DNA from: Platerodrilus igneus | Taxonomy: Eukaryota > Arthropoda > Insecta > Coleoptera > Lycidae | Direction of reading: 5' to 3' | Assembly: GCA_036346225.1 (NCBI GenBank) | Contig: JARFIW010000588.1 | Span: forward strand, 8,003,501 to 8,067,500 | Length of the DNA: 64,000 bases | In this document: positions 1 to 13,500 of the stretch, in pieces | Layout of the letters: each line of letters opens with the position of its first letter | How positions within the stretch are numbered: the first letter of the stretch is position 1 | Notes under the pieces: generated by a model | The model's database searches: none | Seen by the model: only the letters and a program-made list of their open reading frames with translations | Told to the model about the DNA's origin: nothing | Translations under genes and position numbers: made by a program

Positions 1-573
1 TTGCCCCTAATCATAACATATCATAAATAAATCTATTTGTTAAAAATGGGGTTATTTTCTTCAAAATTACACCTTAAAAGGTATAAAAACTCAAGAATTA
101 TTTCAATTTCACTTCAAATTTGATCCTAATCTTCAATTAAGAGTAAATTTAATTTTGTAGTACCAAGGCCGAATAGATCATCTGAATTGGTATATGCACC
201 ACAAATAGGTACTGATACTACAATTAATCCTCTTCATTATAAAATTTGTAAAGCGTTAAATAATACAAATTATGCAGTACAGAAAAGAAGTTTGTTTCAT
301 GTTGTTATATGCACAAGATCAACCTAACCTAAATCACTTATTTAAATATTAGAGAACTTAACTTTATAGCGAACATAAGGCACTTTGTAATTATAAAGTA
401 TGAATAATTTATGTTAGTTGTGCTAACAAACTTATGTTTGATCTTTAGTTTAAATTATTCTTGTCTATTTTAGATTTTAATTGCTATAATCTAACATATT
501 ACTAACATGTTTCTATTTAAATGTATTTATTCTGTTCATTTTCTTTATTTGTCATTTTAAAATTTATCTTTAG
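1..573. other. Thiolase intron or upstream region
   Basis: No recognised gene. A stretch open in one frame from about 159 to 330 follows an acceptor-like TTTTGTAG (PRPNRSSELVYAPQIG... INPLHYKI) and might be an exon of an unrecognised gene. Nothing else is seen. Confidence 0.25.
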
Positions 574-700
574 TTTCAAAAACCTGGCCGAAGTCAAGAT
601 GATTATCCTGATTGGTCAAAGGATGCTGTAACCCAAGCTCTTAATGATTCTAAAGTAGCATACAATGAAGTACAAAGGGCATTTGTTGGTTATGTTTATG
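574..700 (+). CDS. ScpX-like: SCPx-like thiolase, first visible exon
   Basis: The acceptor is a pyrimidine-rich tract ending TAG at 571-573 and the donor GT is at 701. It encodes [14 protein letters not shown]... to AFVGYVYG, which matches the family segment after the GMTKF start region. It ends with one base of a Gly codon that is completed at 750. Confidence 0.9.
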
Positions 701-1461
701 GTATTTGTGTATTATTTTTACTTGCCTTTATTGATCCCTTAATTTATAGGTGAGTCAGCATCAGGACAGCGTGCATTGTATCAAATGGGAATGACTGGAA
801 TACCCATTGTTAATGTTAATAATAATTGTTCTACTGGTAGCACTGCTCTGCATTTGGCACAAGAAGCAGTTGAATCAGGAAAATATGATTGTGTTTTGGC
901 TTTAGGATTTGAAAAAATGGAACGTGGCAGTTTGGGTACTAAGGTAATAATTAACATTGTTCTTCATTTTCTATATTGTAATTGTTATTTTGTATGTGAT
1001 AATCTAAATTATAAGCTAGATAAATTGAAATGATACTATACTTGAACTTCAATATAATAGAACCTTTTATTAGAAATTTCAAAGTGACCACCATGTAGTC
1101 GAAAACACTTCAATATCCTACTATTAACTTCACAGGTACAAATTTTCTGTAGGTGTGCTTTGAGCTATCGGTAAAATGTCATTAATAGAATAATAATAAA
1201 TGTCTTTTATTGACCAATTTTTACAATATTAATGAACTGCAAAATTTATATAAACAGTCAGAAATAAGCAATAAAAAAACAGTCAACAAGCAAAGTTCAA
1301 CTTAGCAGACAAAAATAACCGCCACTGCTCTTTCACTTAACCCTCTTATTGTGCTATATTACTCCTTATCCTTCTATTTAATTTTCAACCAAATTTAGTT
1401 TGGTTAATGGGATCTCAATGTCTGTCCGCCGCCGTCGTCCGTCACAGGGTTCTCGTGAATT

Positions 1462-1518
<57 letters not shown>

Positions 1519-4500
1519 CATATGAATCTTATGAATATGCTATACACTATTCGATATCTCAATTATTTTTCGAGTTATGCGACTTTAAAATCGAAATTTT
1601 ACAACCAACGAAACTTTTTGTTAATAAAAATTATTATAACTTAAATACAATTTTCATTGTAAATGTGAACTATATTTAATAATAGAATATTCGTAAGTTT
1701 GGTTGTGAGCCGTACATGCGGCACAAATTTTTTTATTAGCTTTTTAGTACTTTTGTTGTTATTTTATAGGACATCTTTATTGAACAATGCTAACAAATCT
1801 TCTGGCAGGTAGTTGTTTTAATTTGTTTGGAACACAGTTGTAATAATTCTTCTTAATTTTCTTTGGGAATTAAACCACTTATATTTTTTAAAATCAACTT
1901 TATTTACGTTTCGATCCATGACCTAGGATCGTTGTCAAAATAATAAAAACTTCAAGTTTGACATTTATGACATAAATTGAAGGTGACTTTGATTTATTGA
2001 TGTTCGAAATATTTGGTTTGAGTACACAAAGCAAAAATTTTTAAAGTTTAAAGAATGATTGCCTTGATTTGTGTTGTGACCTGGGATCGACTTTCTTTAG
2101 GTAGTCGCTAACGTGAAATCAGCTGATTAATTTTTATTGGTGAATTTTATATAAATTCAATAACTTAAAATTGGAAAACATTTTTAACATGTTTCTATTT
2201 ATACAATCGAAAGGATGGTTATTAAAAGTGTGCGATTGTGTTACCGTAAGGCTTAAGCAGTCGTTTTTTAATATTTATTTTGAGGGAAAAATCATTATGA
2301 TTTAAGTTACCTCTTTGGTAGATTTTAACATGGTTCTGAGGCGGCCCTATGGCAGGTTTACACTTGTTAGATACTTAAATCATGATTTTTTCCCCTTAAA
2401 ATAAATATAAAAACGACTGCTTAAGCTTCACGGTAACACAATCGCACACTTTAATAACCATCCTCTCGATTGTATAAATAGAAACATGTTAAAAATGTTT
2501 TCAATTTTAAGTTATTGAATTTATATAAAATTCACCAATAAAATTAAACAGCTGATTTCACGTTAAGCGTGACATACCTAAAGAAAGTCGATCCCAGGTC
2601 GCAACACAAATTGAAGGCAATCATTCTTTAAACTTTAAAATTTTTGCTTAGTGTACTCAAACCAAATATTTCGAACATCAATAAATCAAAGTCACCTTCA
2701 ATTTATGTCATAAATGTCAAACTTGAAGTTTTTATTATTTTGACAACGATCCTAGGTCATGGATCGAAACGTAAATAAAGTTGATTTAAAAAAAGTATAA
2801 GTGGTTTAATTCCCAAAGAAAATTAAGAAGAATGCTAAACAAACCACAACAAACATACAGGGAGTATTTACAGTTGTAATAACTTGTGATAATGTAAGAA
2901 GATGATCTTTTAAATAATTTCATTGAACGCAGATGTAGTACTAAAGTTCCTTTATTACGAATATTTACATTATGCGCATGTTCTAAAAAATATTTTATTG
3001 TATAAGTAAACTGAGGTTTTATTTAAGATTATAGTGAAATAAAGAAGCCGCATGTAAATATCATCTATCATTCATTGATAGCCACTTAGCATCTATTCGT
3101 TTATAACTGATGCGATTGTTTCCTTAGGCATAAATTAAACGTAGACAGGAATTTTGAAGTGTCCGTTGTTATATATTGTACGAAGGTAAAATAAATTTAT
3201 GGCAACTTTGTACATGCCCGGCAGAGATCTAATGAATATATGTAAATGTAGGTTGTTACGTTCCAATTTTGTTTTTAAAATTTTTCCATTGCTAATTCAT
3301 TATCCGTTCGTCTAAATTCCATGTCTACTGTTCAATAGAATCGTTATTTCATAAGTACAATAAATACGCATTCTACAAATTTTCAGGTTGAGCTTATTTA
3401 GTTCGAAACAACAAATTTATGCTACAATTAAATAAGTCAATGTCCTGTTTTAAGTATCTCGTTATATCTTGCGATAGCATATCATTACTTTCTTTGTGGT
3501 TTTATTGTAAACCTTCGTCAAAATAGTATATTGAACTATTCCAATATAACCCGGGTTTTCCAGTCAATCGCGCTTCGATAAGCACGGATGCTTGCTTTTC
3601 GAATTCGTGTTACTTTGAACTCATTTGAAAATTGATCTCTGTAGCTTGTGCATTGATGCACTTGAAAAAAAAACTACTTGCTCTGTTATTTCAAAAGCAA
3701 TGCACACTTGTTGTTTGTTGTTATACAAGTAAGCGAAGGTTTACGTGTATTGCTTTTTTTAGTTGGAGGCCAAATGGATCCTTTCGGTGTGTAGGCCAGT
3801 CTGGTCGTAACCATGGAGCAGCTTTTTCTTTCTTTGTGGTTACTCATTACTGAAATTACGATGACCGTTACGTCGCTCAACCCTCCACGGTAGGCAAGTT
3901 AGGTACCCGTACTCCCACAGGTATGTGACTTGATTTCTTTTGTATGTACCAATGGAACATTCCTTACTAACGTTGGATGAGAAACGTGACCCTATAGGAC
4001 TTTTGTTTGTTGCTACGATTCGTGATTCTCGCTTTACCGGTGCTTCGGGTTATACTTCGGTAATTATTACTACAACGTTGCTGGTATTTAATGCGTAAAT
4101 TTAACACTTATTGAGAGAATCAGCCTTCACTATTTTTAATTTTATCATGTTGCTATTGATATTGAGAAAACCTACATTTAAAATTTTTAATTTTTTTATT
4201 TATTACTTAACGGGAAACCCCTTTTTACCAACACTTACAAATATTTACAACAGCATGTTATAGTAAAAAACAACACAAAACAAAAAGCATAAAAGCACAT
4301 TCTAAAACATAAACAATTAATCTAAATGAACATTGATCTAATTTCTTGCTAACAACATTTTCCGCAAAGTACTACGGAAATTATTGATCGAAGGGCAGAA
4401 CCAATCAAGTTGAGGAAACTTATCTGAATAAACTGCACATCGGTTAAGGTATGAATGGTAACCATAATTTGTGGTATGTATATAACGATGTACAAATGCA

Positions 4501-7500
4501 GTAAGAGTACCTCTGGTGACTCTATTGGGAACGTTGAAGTGTACTTGATGTAGAATTTCAGGACAGCAAATCAGATAGTTTATAATTTCAAATAGAAAGC
4601 ACAGGTCCAGAAAAAGATGTCTCTGTTGTATACTTAAGAGTTGGAGTTCATTCATCAAGTTGACAGTAGAGTAAGATGAACCGTACATGTTCCATTTGTA
4701 AGCAACGTACCGTAGAAACTTCTTTTGGACTTTCTCTATTTTATTAATATGAGTTTTATAATAAGGTGACCAGATAACAGACCCATATTCCAAGATACTC
4801 TGAACTAAGGATAAATACAGTAATTTAATGGTTTCATAGGAAAAGTTTCTAGAGTTTCTTTGTATAAAACCTAGCATCTGCAAGGCTTTGGTTTGAACAT
4901 AGGCAATATGTGAAATATATGAGAGCTTGGAGTCAAGTACAACCCCAAGATCTTTGATTTTTACAACATGTTGAAGAATAACATTTTCTACAAAGTAATC
5001 CATATGATCTGTATTAGTCGCATGAGAGTAAGTGATCACATAACATTTATTAGTATTAAGAAAAAGTCTATTTAATTCACACCATACAACCAGCGAATCA
5101 AGATCAGCTTGAATTAATAGGTGATCACTTGCATAAAAAATGGATTTGTACAGCTTTAAATCATCAGCATATAACAGGAAGGAGCAGTATTTGAAGCAGC
5201 TGACAATGTCATTAATAAAAAGAAGAAATAATAGGGACCCAAGGTGCGAACCTTGCAGTACCCCCGTATACACAGTAAATTTGAATGATACAAATTGTTT
5301 GTATTTAACTGCCTGAACTCTGCCATAAAGATATGATGAAAGCCAGTTGTAGATGTTTCCTCCAAAACCAATCTTGTCTAATTTCTGCATCAGAAGATTT
5401 AAGTTCACTCGATCAAAGGCTTTAGAGAAGTCCGTATAAATAGCCTCAACTTCTAGACCATTCTCCAATGATTGTATAATTGAATTAGTGAATACTAGTA
5501 AATTTGTTGTGGTGGACTTGTGTTGCTGAAAACCATGCTGGTTACAACTTATTATTTCTTTACAATTCCAGTATAGAAATTTAGAAATCAAGAAATCTAA
5601 CAGTTTTGGAATAGCAGATTGAGTACATATACCTCTATAATTAGATACATCCTCTTTGTCTCCGATTTTAAATATAGGATTTATATAACTGAGTTTCCAT
5701 TTTGAAGGGAATTTGCCAAGAGACAAAGAAAGGTTAAATAAATCTGTTAATGGTGAACAGAGGCCATAAATGCATTTCTTTAATAAGATGGATGGAATAC
5801 CATCTGGACCAGGTAACTTGCAATTTTTTATATTGCATATAGCTTTAAAACGTCACTTTTACTAAATTGTAAATTCTGTAAATTTAGTGATTGGGCGACA
5901 GTTGTCAGGTGGAACTATGTCTTGTAAATAATAAACTTGTGAAAAGTATTCAGCAAATAAGTTCACTATACTCAAACCATCAGTGCCTTTGGTATTATTA
6001 AATTTCATTTGTTCAGGAATTCGGTTTGTATTTTTCAGATTGTTAATATGTGTCCAGAAGTTTCGAGGATTTGTTTGTATACTATGTTCTGTACATAGTA
6101 TGTACTTCGAATAAAGCCGAGCACTGAGACGTTTGGCTAGGCTACGATAGAAGTTAAACCTGTGGTAAGACTCCAACTTATTTGACAATTTATAATGCTT
6201 ATGAGCAGCTTTTTTCATGTATATAAGATTAATAAGTTCCTTACTGAACCAACTAGGAAATGTAAAGGGTTTAATAAGCTTCTTAGGAACATAGGATTCC
6301 AAGCCATGTTGAAGTAAATAGTAAAATGTTCAGTGGCATCATCAATATTCTTCATTGTTGTACAAAATGACCAATCAATTGTATTAAGGTAGTGGTTAAG
6401 GGATTCATAATCCACTTTATGAAAATCATATCTATATTCCTCATATTGTAGATAAGGTTGCTCTTTTTCAATCAGTACTTCAAACGTTAATGCTCTGTGG
6501 TGATAACTGTTATTCATTATTAATTCTATGGCTGGCAAAACATTCAGAATGGGAATGTTAGAAAAAACAAGATCCAAGAGTCTGTTGTTGTTATTATAAA
6601 CCCTGTTATGCTGTTTCAGATTAAGCAGAGAAGAAGAGGCAATTAAAGGTTCAGATGCATCCCCATAGTTGCATAAGATAAGTTCATTATTATTCCAGGT
6701 TGCTCGAGGTATATTAAAATCACCACATAAAATTATTTTAGCATTAGGGTAATTAATACCGACCTCTTCAATAGCACTACAATAAAATTCGTAAGTCTGA
6801 ACTGTAGAGGAGGGAGGAATATATACACCCCCAATGATAACTAAGCAACCAATGCCATTGATAGCAATAAAGAGCTGTTCTACATCAAGTACCCTAGTTT
6901 TGATAAATTGTGCAGAGAACGAGGACCGCACTAAAATAAGAACACCACCACCACGCATTTTAGTACTAGTATATTGGCTTCTATCAACACGGAAAACATT
7001 ATATAAATCAGTTGTAAGTTCATTATCGTAAATTGCATTATTAAGCCAAGTTTCGGTTATAACTAAAACATCATAATTATTACTGAGGATAATGCTCTTT
7101 AAACTCACTTAAACGGGATCTAAGACCGCCCACATTTTGATAGTACACTGTTAATTGAAAAAGGGGTAAATCTAGTTTTTTGTGTAATGTTTACGATTAG
7201 TCGGTACAATAGTAGGTGTGTTATTTAAATATTTGATTGTCACTGCTTCCCCTTTTTTTTGGCGTTCGCTAAGTTCACTTCTAAGCATTTGCAGATAATT
7301 TCTTTGTTGTGCAGTGGAATCAGCAGCAACACGAAAAGGTGTATTGACTAACTTTGCACTGTTTTTTAGAATAGAGCGGGCAATAGCACTGTCACTACAG
7401 ATGACTTTCAAAGGCCTAGGTTTATCTCCTTTCTTCCCCAATCGAATGACGGCCACCGGAGCGACATCAAAAAATTCTAATGTGTTTAATACCTGGGTAA

Positions 7501-10500
7501 CAGCGGTTTTATCAATTTATTGACGTTCAGATACATTAGCAGAGTTAGGTTCAGTAACATTAAAAAGTATAAAGTTCCTACTTCTACTAACCCTTTCATT
7601 GATTTCAGAGTAGAAAGATTCACAATTTGAGGAAAAATTTAGAGCTTCTAAATGTTTAACGGTTTCTTTAAGATCTTGAATTTCATTTTCCAAAGTTTTA
7701 CATTTTTTAATCATCATTGGAAAAAGTTTGATTGCTGTTGTGCAATCATCACAAAAAAAGAACAGGGATCTTTGTTTCCTTAGTTGCATAACTCGAATTT
7801 CTGATAATCCTAATTCAGTACATTTATCATGAAAAGGTGTACTACACGAATCACATATCAGCATCGAGTCATTTTGACATGTGGTGTTACATTTTGAGCA
7901 CAAATCCATAATATCTACTATTTTTCACAGCAGTGAGCCACTTAAAGAAGAAAGTAGATAATGAAGGCTACCATTTAAGTTATAAGCACTAATATAAACA
8001 AATAGTTTTTATATGCATCAACAAAACATATTACATGTAACTTGCCATAATAACAAGTATTATCACCACCTGTTCTACTAGATAATATGGTTATTCTAAT
8101 GTTGAAATATAACTTATAAAGTCCTAATTATCACTTGTATACTTAAACCAAACTCCAAAATTTGTTTAACAAGAAAATCACTACAATTTAAGGAATAACT
8201 TGATATCACTTTTAAATAATATTAGAACTGGGAACCATTAAATTAAAGCTTTTATATGAGAGGCACATCTACATCTACATTTGCTATCACTATTGTTATT
8301 GCAAAAATTTTAAACATTAATTTTTTTTGGTTTAATGAATTTTATTACTTGTTAGCCGTGAAATGCGCACTTCGAGGATCCACTATCAAATTTGACATTT
8401 ACATCACTAAAATTTAATATTTTTTTTATATGTCTATGCGAATTAAGAAATTTTTGTTGTTTTTATTTATGTTTAGTCGTTAATAGATAAACGTGGGCGA
8501 TGTGCTTTAATTTGGTTTGTGTGCTTAATTTTTAATATTTTTTTTTGGTATTTAGGTGAATCCCCCACACTCCACATTTGATAGCTAGCTTGGTACTTAC
8601 TTTTCTTCCGGCTACGTCATTGCACGTAGCAAGGTAATTAGTGTGTGCTATGTATCTTCTCTGTCATATTAATGAATTGAAGTTTTAGAACTTTCTCTCC
8701 TATTACTTTTATCTTAAAAAGCTTGTTTGGTCTTCTTAATTTGTATTCTTCCACAGTATATCAACATTGGTTATGGACCCAGTTAGTACCTAAACCTTTT
8801 TGTAGAATGAAAATGAATAAAGTTTAGATGAGTGAAAATAAATTTGGTATACTTCCATTTAATGGTAACAACTTTGATAATTGGAGTTTCAGAATTTGTG
8901 TTAAGGGTTCTGAGGTTCATACAGTTCTAGATAATATTGAACGGTGAATGGAAAAAGAAAGCTAATAAAACCCAAATAAAATTATTCAAAGTGTAGCAGA
9001 TTCACATTTAGAGTACATAAAGGACATTAAAAGTGCTGCAGAGATGGTAGGCAAGTTGAAAACTGTGTTTGCAAAGAAGGGAACTTGCTCAAAATTCTTT
9101 TTATTAAAGGAACTTGTTAGTTTAAAATATAATCTGCAGGAGGATTTGCAACAGTACTTTAGTAAATATGATAAGATTTCTAGAGTATTGAAAGATCTTG
9201 GAGGCAGTTTTTTCGGAGTCTGATATGTTGTTGTTTTCTGCTTTTGTCAGTGCTAAATGAGTATGATATTGTAGTTATTGCAATCTACACAATGTTTGAT
9301 GAGGATGATTTAAAACTTACAGCTGTGAATTTACAGCTCGAATTTAACACTAATAGAATGTGTACTGTAAGGTGAAATATAATAAACCTCCTTCTTCATT
9401 TGTGGCAGCCAAAACAAACACTACTGTTATCGATTGTAATAAATGTTGTAGGACTGGTCATGCATGAAATGTTTGTGCCATAAAATGCTAGGTATGTAAT
9501 AAGTTTGGACACAAGGCAGTGAATTGCAGAAACCAAAAAAGGGCTAGCAATAGTAAGGTCCAGGTAAATTATGTTCAGGATAATATGTCAGAATTCGAAA
9601 AAGAGAATGCAGCGTTCTATTCATCCGGAGATAATGAAAATCTTAGTAATGAGTAGATTTTATTTTATCATGACTGGTGCGAGCCATCCCTATATTAATA
9701 AAGCGGAATTCTTATTAAATAAGAAATACTTTGAAGAGCTTACGTTCATAGAGCTTACTGAAAAAGGAAAATCAATGGCTGCTGCTTGCTGTGGGAATTT
9801 AAAGGTTATCAGTATTATTAAAAATAAGAAAATACCCATCGAAAATGTTTACCGTGTTCCTGAATTAAGAGTAAATCTGTTGTCTGTATCTAAGATAGAA
9901 AAGGTTTAAAATTGTCTTGCTGGTATTATTACTATTGAGAAAAATTGTGCTATATGCTCAAGATGACTGCGTACATAATTTATACAGAATAAAATTTAAA
10001 ATTGCAAGTAGCTCCAGCAGCGCTCATTTAGCAGTAGAGCTAGATACTAATTTATGGCATAAAAGATATGGTCATTTGAATTATCAATCACTATCAAGAA
10101 TAAATAGCGTAAATTTGATAGATGGCTTAAATTTTAAAAATATACCAAACAAAATTTGTGACGCATTTGTTACGGTATTCCGTGCAAACACGAAAGAAAA
10201 CAGTAAGAATCAGTAAAGAAATCATTTACGTCAAATACCACTACAAAACGGGGACAGAATGGTATAATTCGGGCTAGCTCAAAAACGTCATAGAGGAGTG
10301 TGGGTGAAATAGAAAGAACACATTGGAAACCTCAGTAAAACCATATTGTCAACATACAATCTCGAAAGGCTATTTACAAAACAACAGAATCCAATAATTT
10401 GTGTAATCGTTTGTTACGTGATGGTAAACAAAGCGTCATAACATAAGAATATAAAATTTGTAAGCAAATATAACATCTTAGAATTTAGATACTTACTTAA

Positions 10501-13500
10501 TGCCTCACCTTAAATATATACAAACAAAAATAAAACATAAACTATACACTACTTCTAGGAAAAGAAATATACATAAGTTATATATACATGCTGCATTGTG
10601 AAGTGCACCTCTTCAAGAAATATTGTAACATTAAACTTATACATCCTAGCTTAAATTAATCAGGTGTCAATTAGTTTTAAATTTATAAGTAAGTGGTTTA
10701 CGTTAAAAAGACAAAAGAACAGTAAAACAGGCTATAACAAACTTTGATTAACTAATTTTTAATTTATAAAATGATTACTTAGTCATTCGTGCATTGTGCA
10801 TGTACGTTTTGTAACGTGGTGGTGCCAATTCATCGGATAATCATAAGTAATAACAGCAAATGAAAAGTCTATTCTTCACAGCAGCATCAAAAAAAAAATT
10901 ATGGAAGCACAACTGTACTATGAGCTATCGGCTTTGTGTTAGTAATAGCGCTGGGAAAATGCGGCTGCATTTCTCCATTGGCTAGATGCTGGAACCACCA
11001 ACTTAACTCACAGAAAGCATTGTAAAAGTGCGGCTTTACAACATGTCTCTTCGGTAAGAAGATGTTGTATTCAATTTTGTCTTTCAAAGCACGATCTCTA
11101 TTTTATAAGGCCAGAATCATGAATGGGGTAGATATTTGGCTTTCAAAGATATCGCCGAAGAATCAAGTGTGCAAAATTTCTAGCCGACAAGCAGATAATG
11201 CAATTATCAAAGGATTTTTAGACAGAGGGAAACAATCTTATTACTTTGAAATGTTTTAACAGCTGCAGAATAACAGTATACTTATAGATAACAAACCCAT
11301 TGTAAGCAGATGTATGCAGGTGGTAAGTGGTCTTATCTTTTAGAAGAAAGCTGTGCATTTACATGCAGCTTTTAATTAAAATGTAGTCACTGCAGGTGGT
11401 AGGAAATATTGCAACTACTTTGTAACGTAAAGTTTCCTAAGCAGCTGTTTGATTTTATAAGACAAAATTTTATAGAATAATTACTTGAGAGACATTTTAT
11501 TAAATAACACTAATTTCAAATGGTAGGAAATCGAGCTTGTTAAGGAATTTTAGGGTGTTTTAAATATGAATGCAGAAAAAATTATTTGCAGGGTTTTGAA
11601 TTTAACACGTCCGTGTAAGCAGGGAAATTTTCCATAAAAACTACCAGATCGTGTAGAGTATTAGAATTGGTTCACACTGATGTAAGCGATCCTATTACAC
11701 CAGATTTACATAATGATAATCAATATTAAGTGTCGTTTGTAGATAATTTTTCTAGATTTGTGATGGTATATGTTATAAGATCACAAGATCAGGTTTTTCA
11801 ATGTTTTCAGAATTACTTGTCACAAGTAACAGCATTATTCTTTAAGATCAGGTTGGCAAAAGTTAGACATAATAACTGGGGGAAGGAGGCACGGGGGGAA
11901 GATCAGCATCGTTTAAACATTTTTGCACAAAGAAAAGTATTCAGCTTTTACATACCCCTCCTTATACTCCGCAGTTAAATGACATGGCTGAACGTTTAAA
12001 TGAAACTCTTCTAAATATTGCAAGAGCTATGACAATGGAAGCTCGGCTAGATACAACTTTCTGGCAAGAAAGGGTGCTTACAGTAGCTTATATAACAAAT
12101 AGGATACAGCTGTGTGTTGGTAAATATAAAATTCCTTACGAGTTATGACTAAAGAAAGAAATCTAATGTTTCAAATATGCACGTTTTTGGTTCCACAGCA
12201 TATGTAAGAATGCCAGATTTTTTACGTAGAAAACTGAATGATAAAAGAATTAAGTGTAAGTTTATAGGTTATGCCGAGAATGGATACCGAATATGAAATC
12301 AAGAGGTGTTAGAAATGTTGTATTCAATGAGAACTATTTTTATTATTCGGATTAAAAGAAACATAAATTGATGATAGTGAAGAAGCTGAAAGTGCAAATG
12401 AAGTTGAAAGTCATGAAATTATTGATGATGTAGACAAACGATTTGAGAGGCAAAAAAGAAATAGGAAATTACCAACACATCTTGAAGATTATGATATTGA
12501 TTTTGGCTACTTGGTGTTATTAAGTAATTTCAAAATCTTATAAAGAAACATTGGAAAGAAACTGTTGATGATGAACTGAGTGCGTTAAAAATAATAATAC
12601 ATGGGAGCTGGTTATAAACCCGAAGATGAAGCGATTATTAGCCATAGATGAGTTTTTAGGAAAAAGAAAGATGAGAAAGAAAAACAATTTATAAATTAGG
12701 CTAGTTGCTAGAGGATTTTAGCAAATGCCATAGAAGTGATGCAAGTACGTGCTCTGGTTATAAGACTCTCAATCTTTCGAATTTCGCTATCAGTGTATGT
12801 AAATTATGACTTATTGTTGGAACAATTAGATGTTAAAAATGCCGTCTTAAATGGTATTATTAAAGACAAAATCTATATGAAGATTCCTGAAGGGTTATAA
12901 GTAAGTGAAGAGAATAAAAATAAAGTATGTAAATTAAATAAGGTCACTATGGTATTAAACAGGTTCCAAAAATTAGAAATGAGAGATTTAAGCTTTTTAT
13001 GAGGAATATGACATTTAAACACTCCAAACGTGATTATTGCCTGTTTACTTACCTTGAACAGAACATTGCACGTTACTTACTGCTATTTATTGATGACATT
13101 TTATTGGTTTGTAACAACATACAATCTTTAAAGATTGTGACGTTGAAATTACCTAAAACCTTTAAGATAAAAAAATTAGACAATGTCAACAACGTCCTAG
13201 GTTAAATATTGGAAGAAATTTTGATAACAAAACAATGTTAATTGATCAGTCTTGTGTTATTGAAAACCTAGTAAAAAGATCAGTATCAACGATTGTAAAT
13301 CAACTAAAACGCCGATTGAAAGAAATTTAAGTTTAAAAAGAAATTCAGACAAAAGACTCACAACTAGTCTATCTTATAAAGAGCTGTTAGGGTCATTGAT
13401 ATATGTTTTGATGGGTAGTCGACCTGATTGTATTGTATTTTGAACAGTTTCATAATTGTGCAACTGTTTAACATTTTAAACATTTGTTAAGAGTATTGAA

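Larger units (their letters stand above)
4180..7925 (-). mobile_element. Jockey/CR1-like non-LTR retrotransposon, nearly full length, decayed
   Basis: The order on the minus strand is ORF1 with a zinc finger (7909-7172), endonuclease (about 7140-6215), linker (6302-5862) and reverse transcriptase (5726-4338), then a 3' end at an A-rich tract on the element strand near 4180-4200. This is the standard layout of a LINE that moves by target-primed reverse transcription. ORF1 has one nonsense codon, and the endonuclease-RT frame is broken by shifts near 7095, 6300 and 5860. It sits antisense inside the 20.6-kb thiolase intron. Confidence 0.88.

Noticed and set aside
1407..1679. 90-codon open frame
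   Set aside because: Most of it is translation of a TA microsatellite (IYIYIY).
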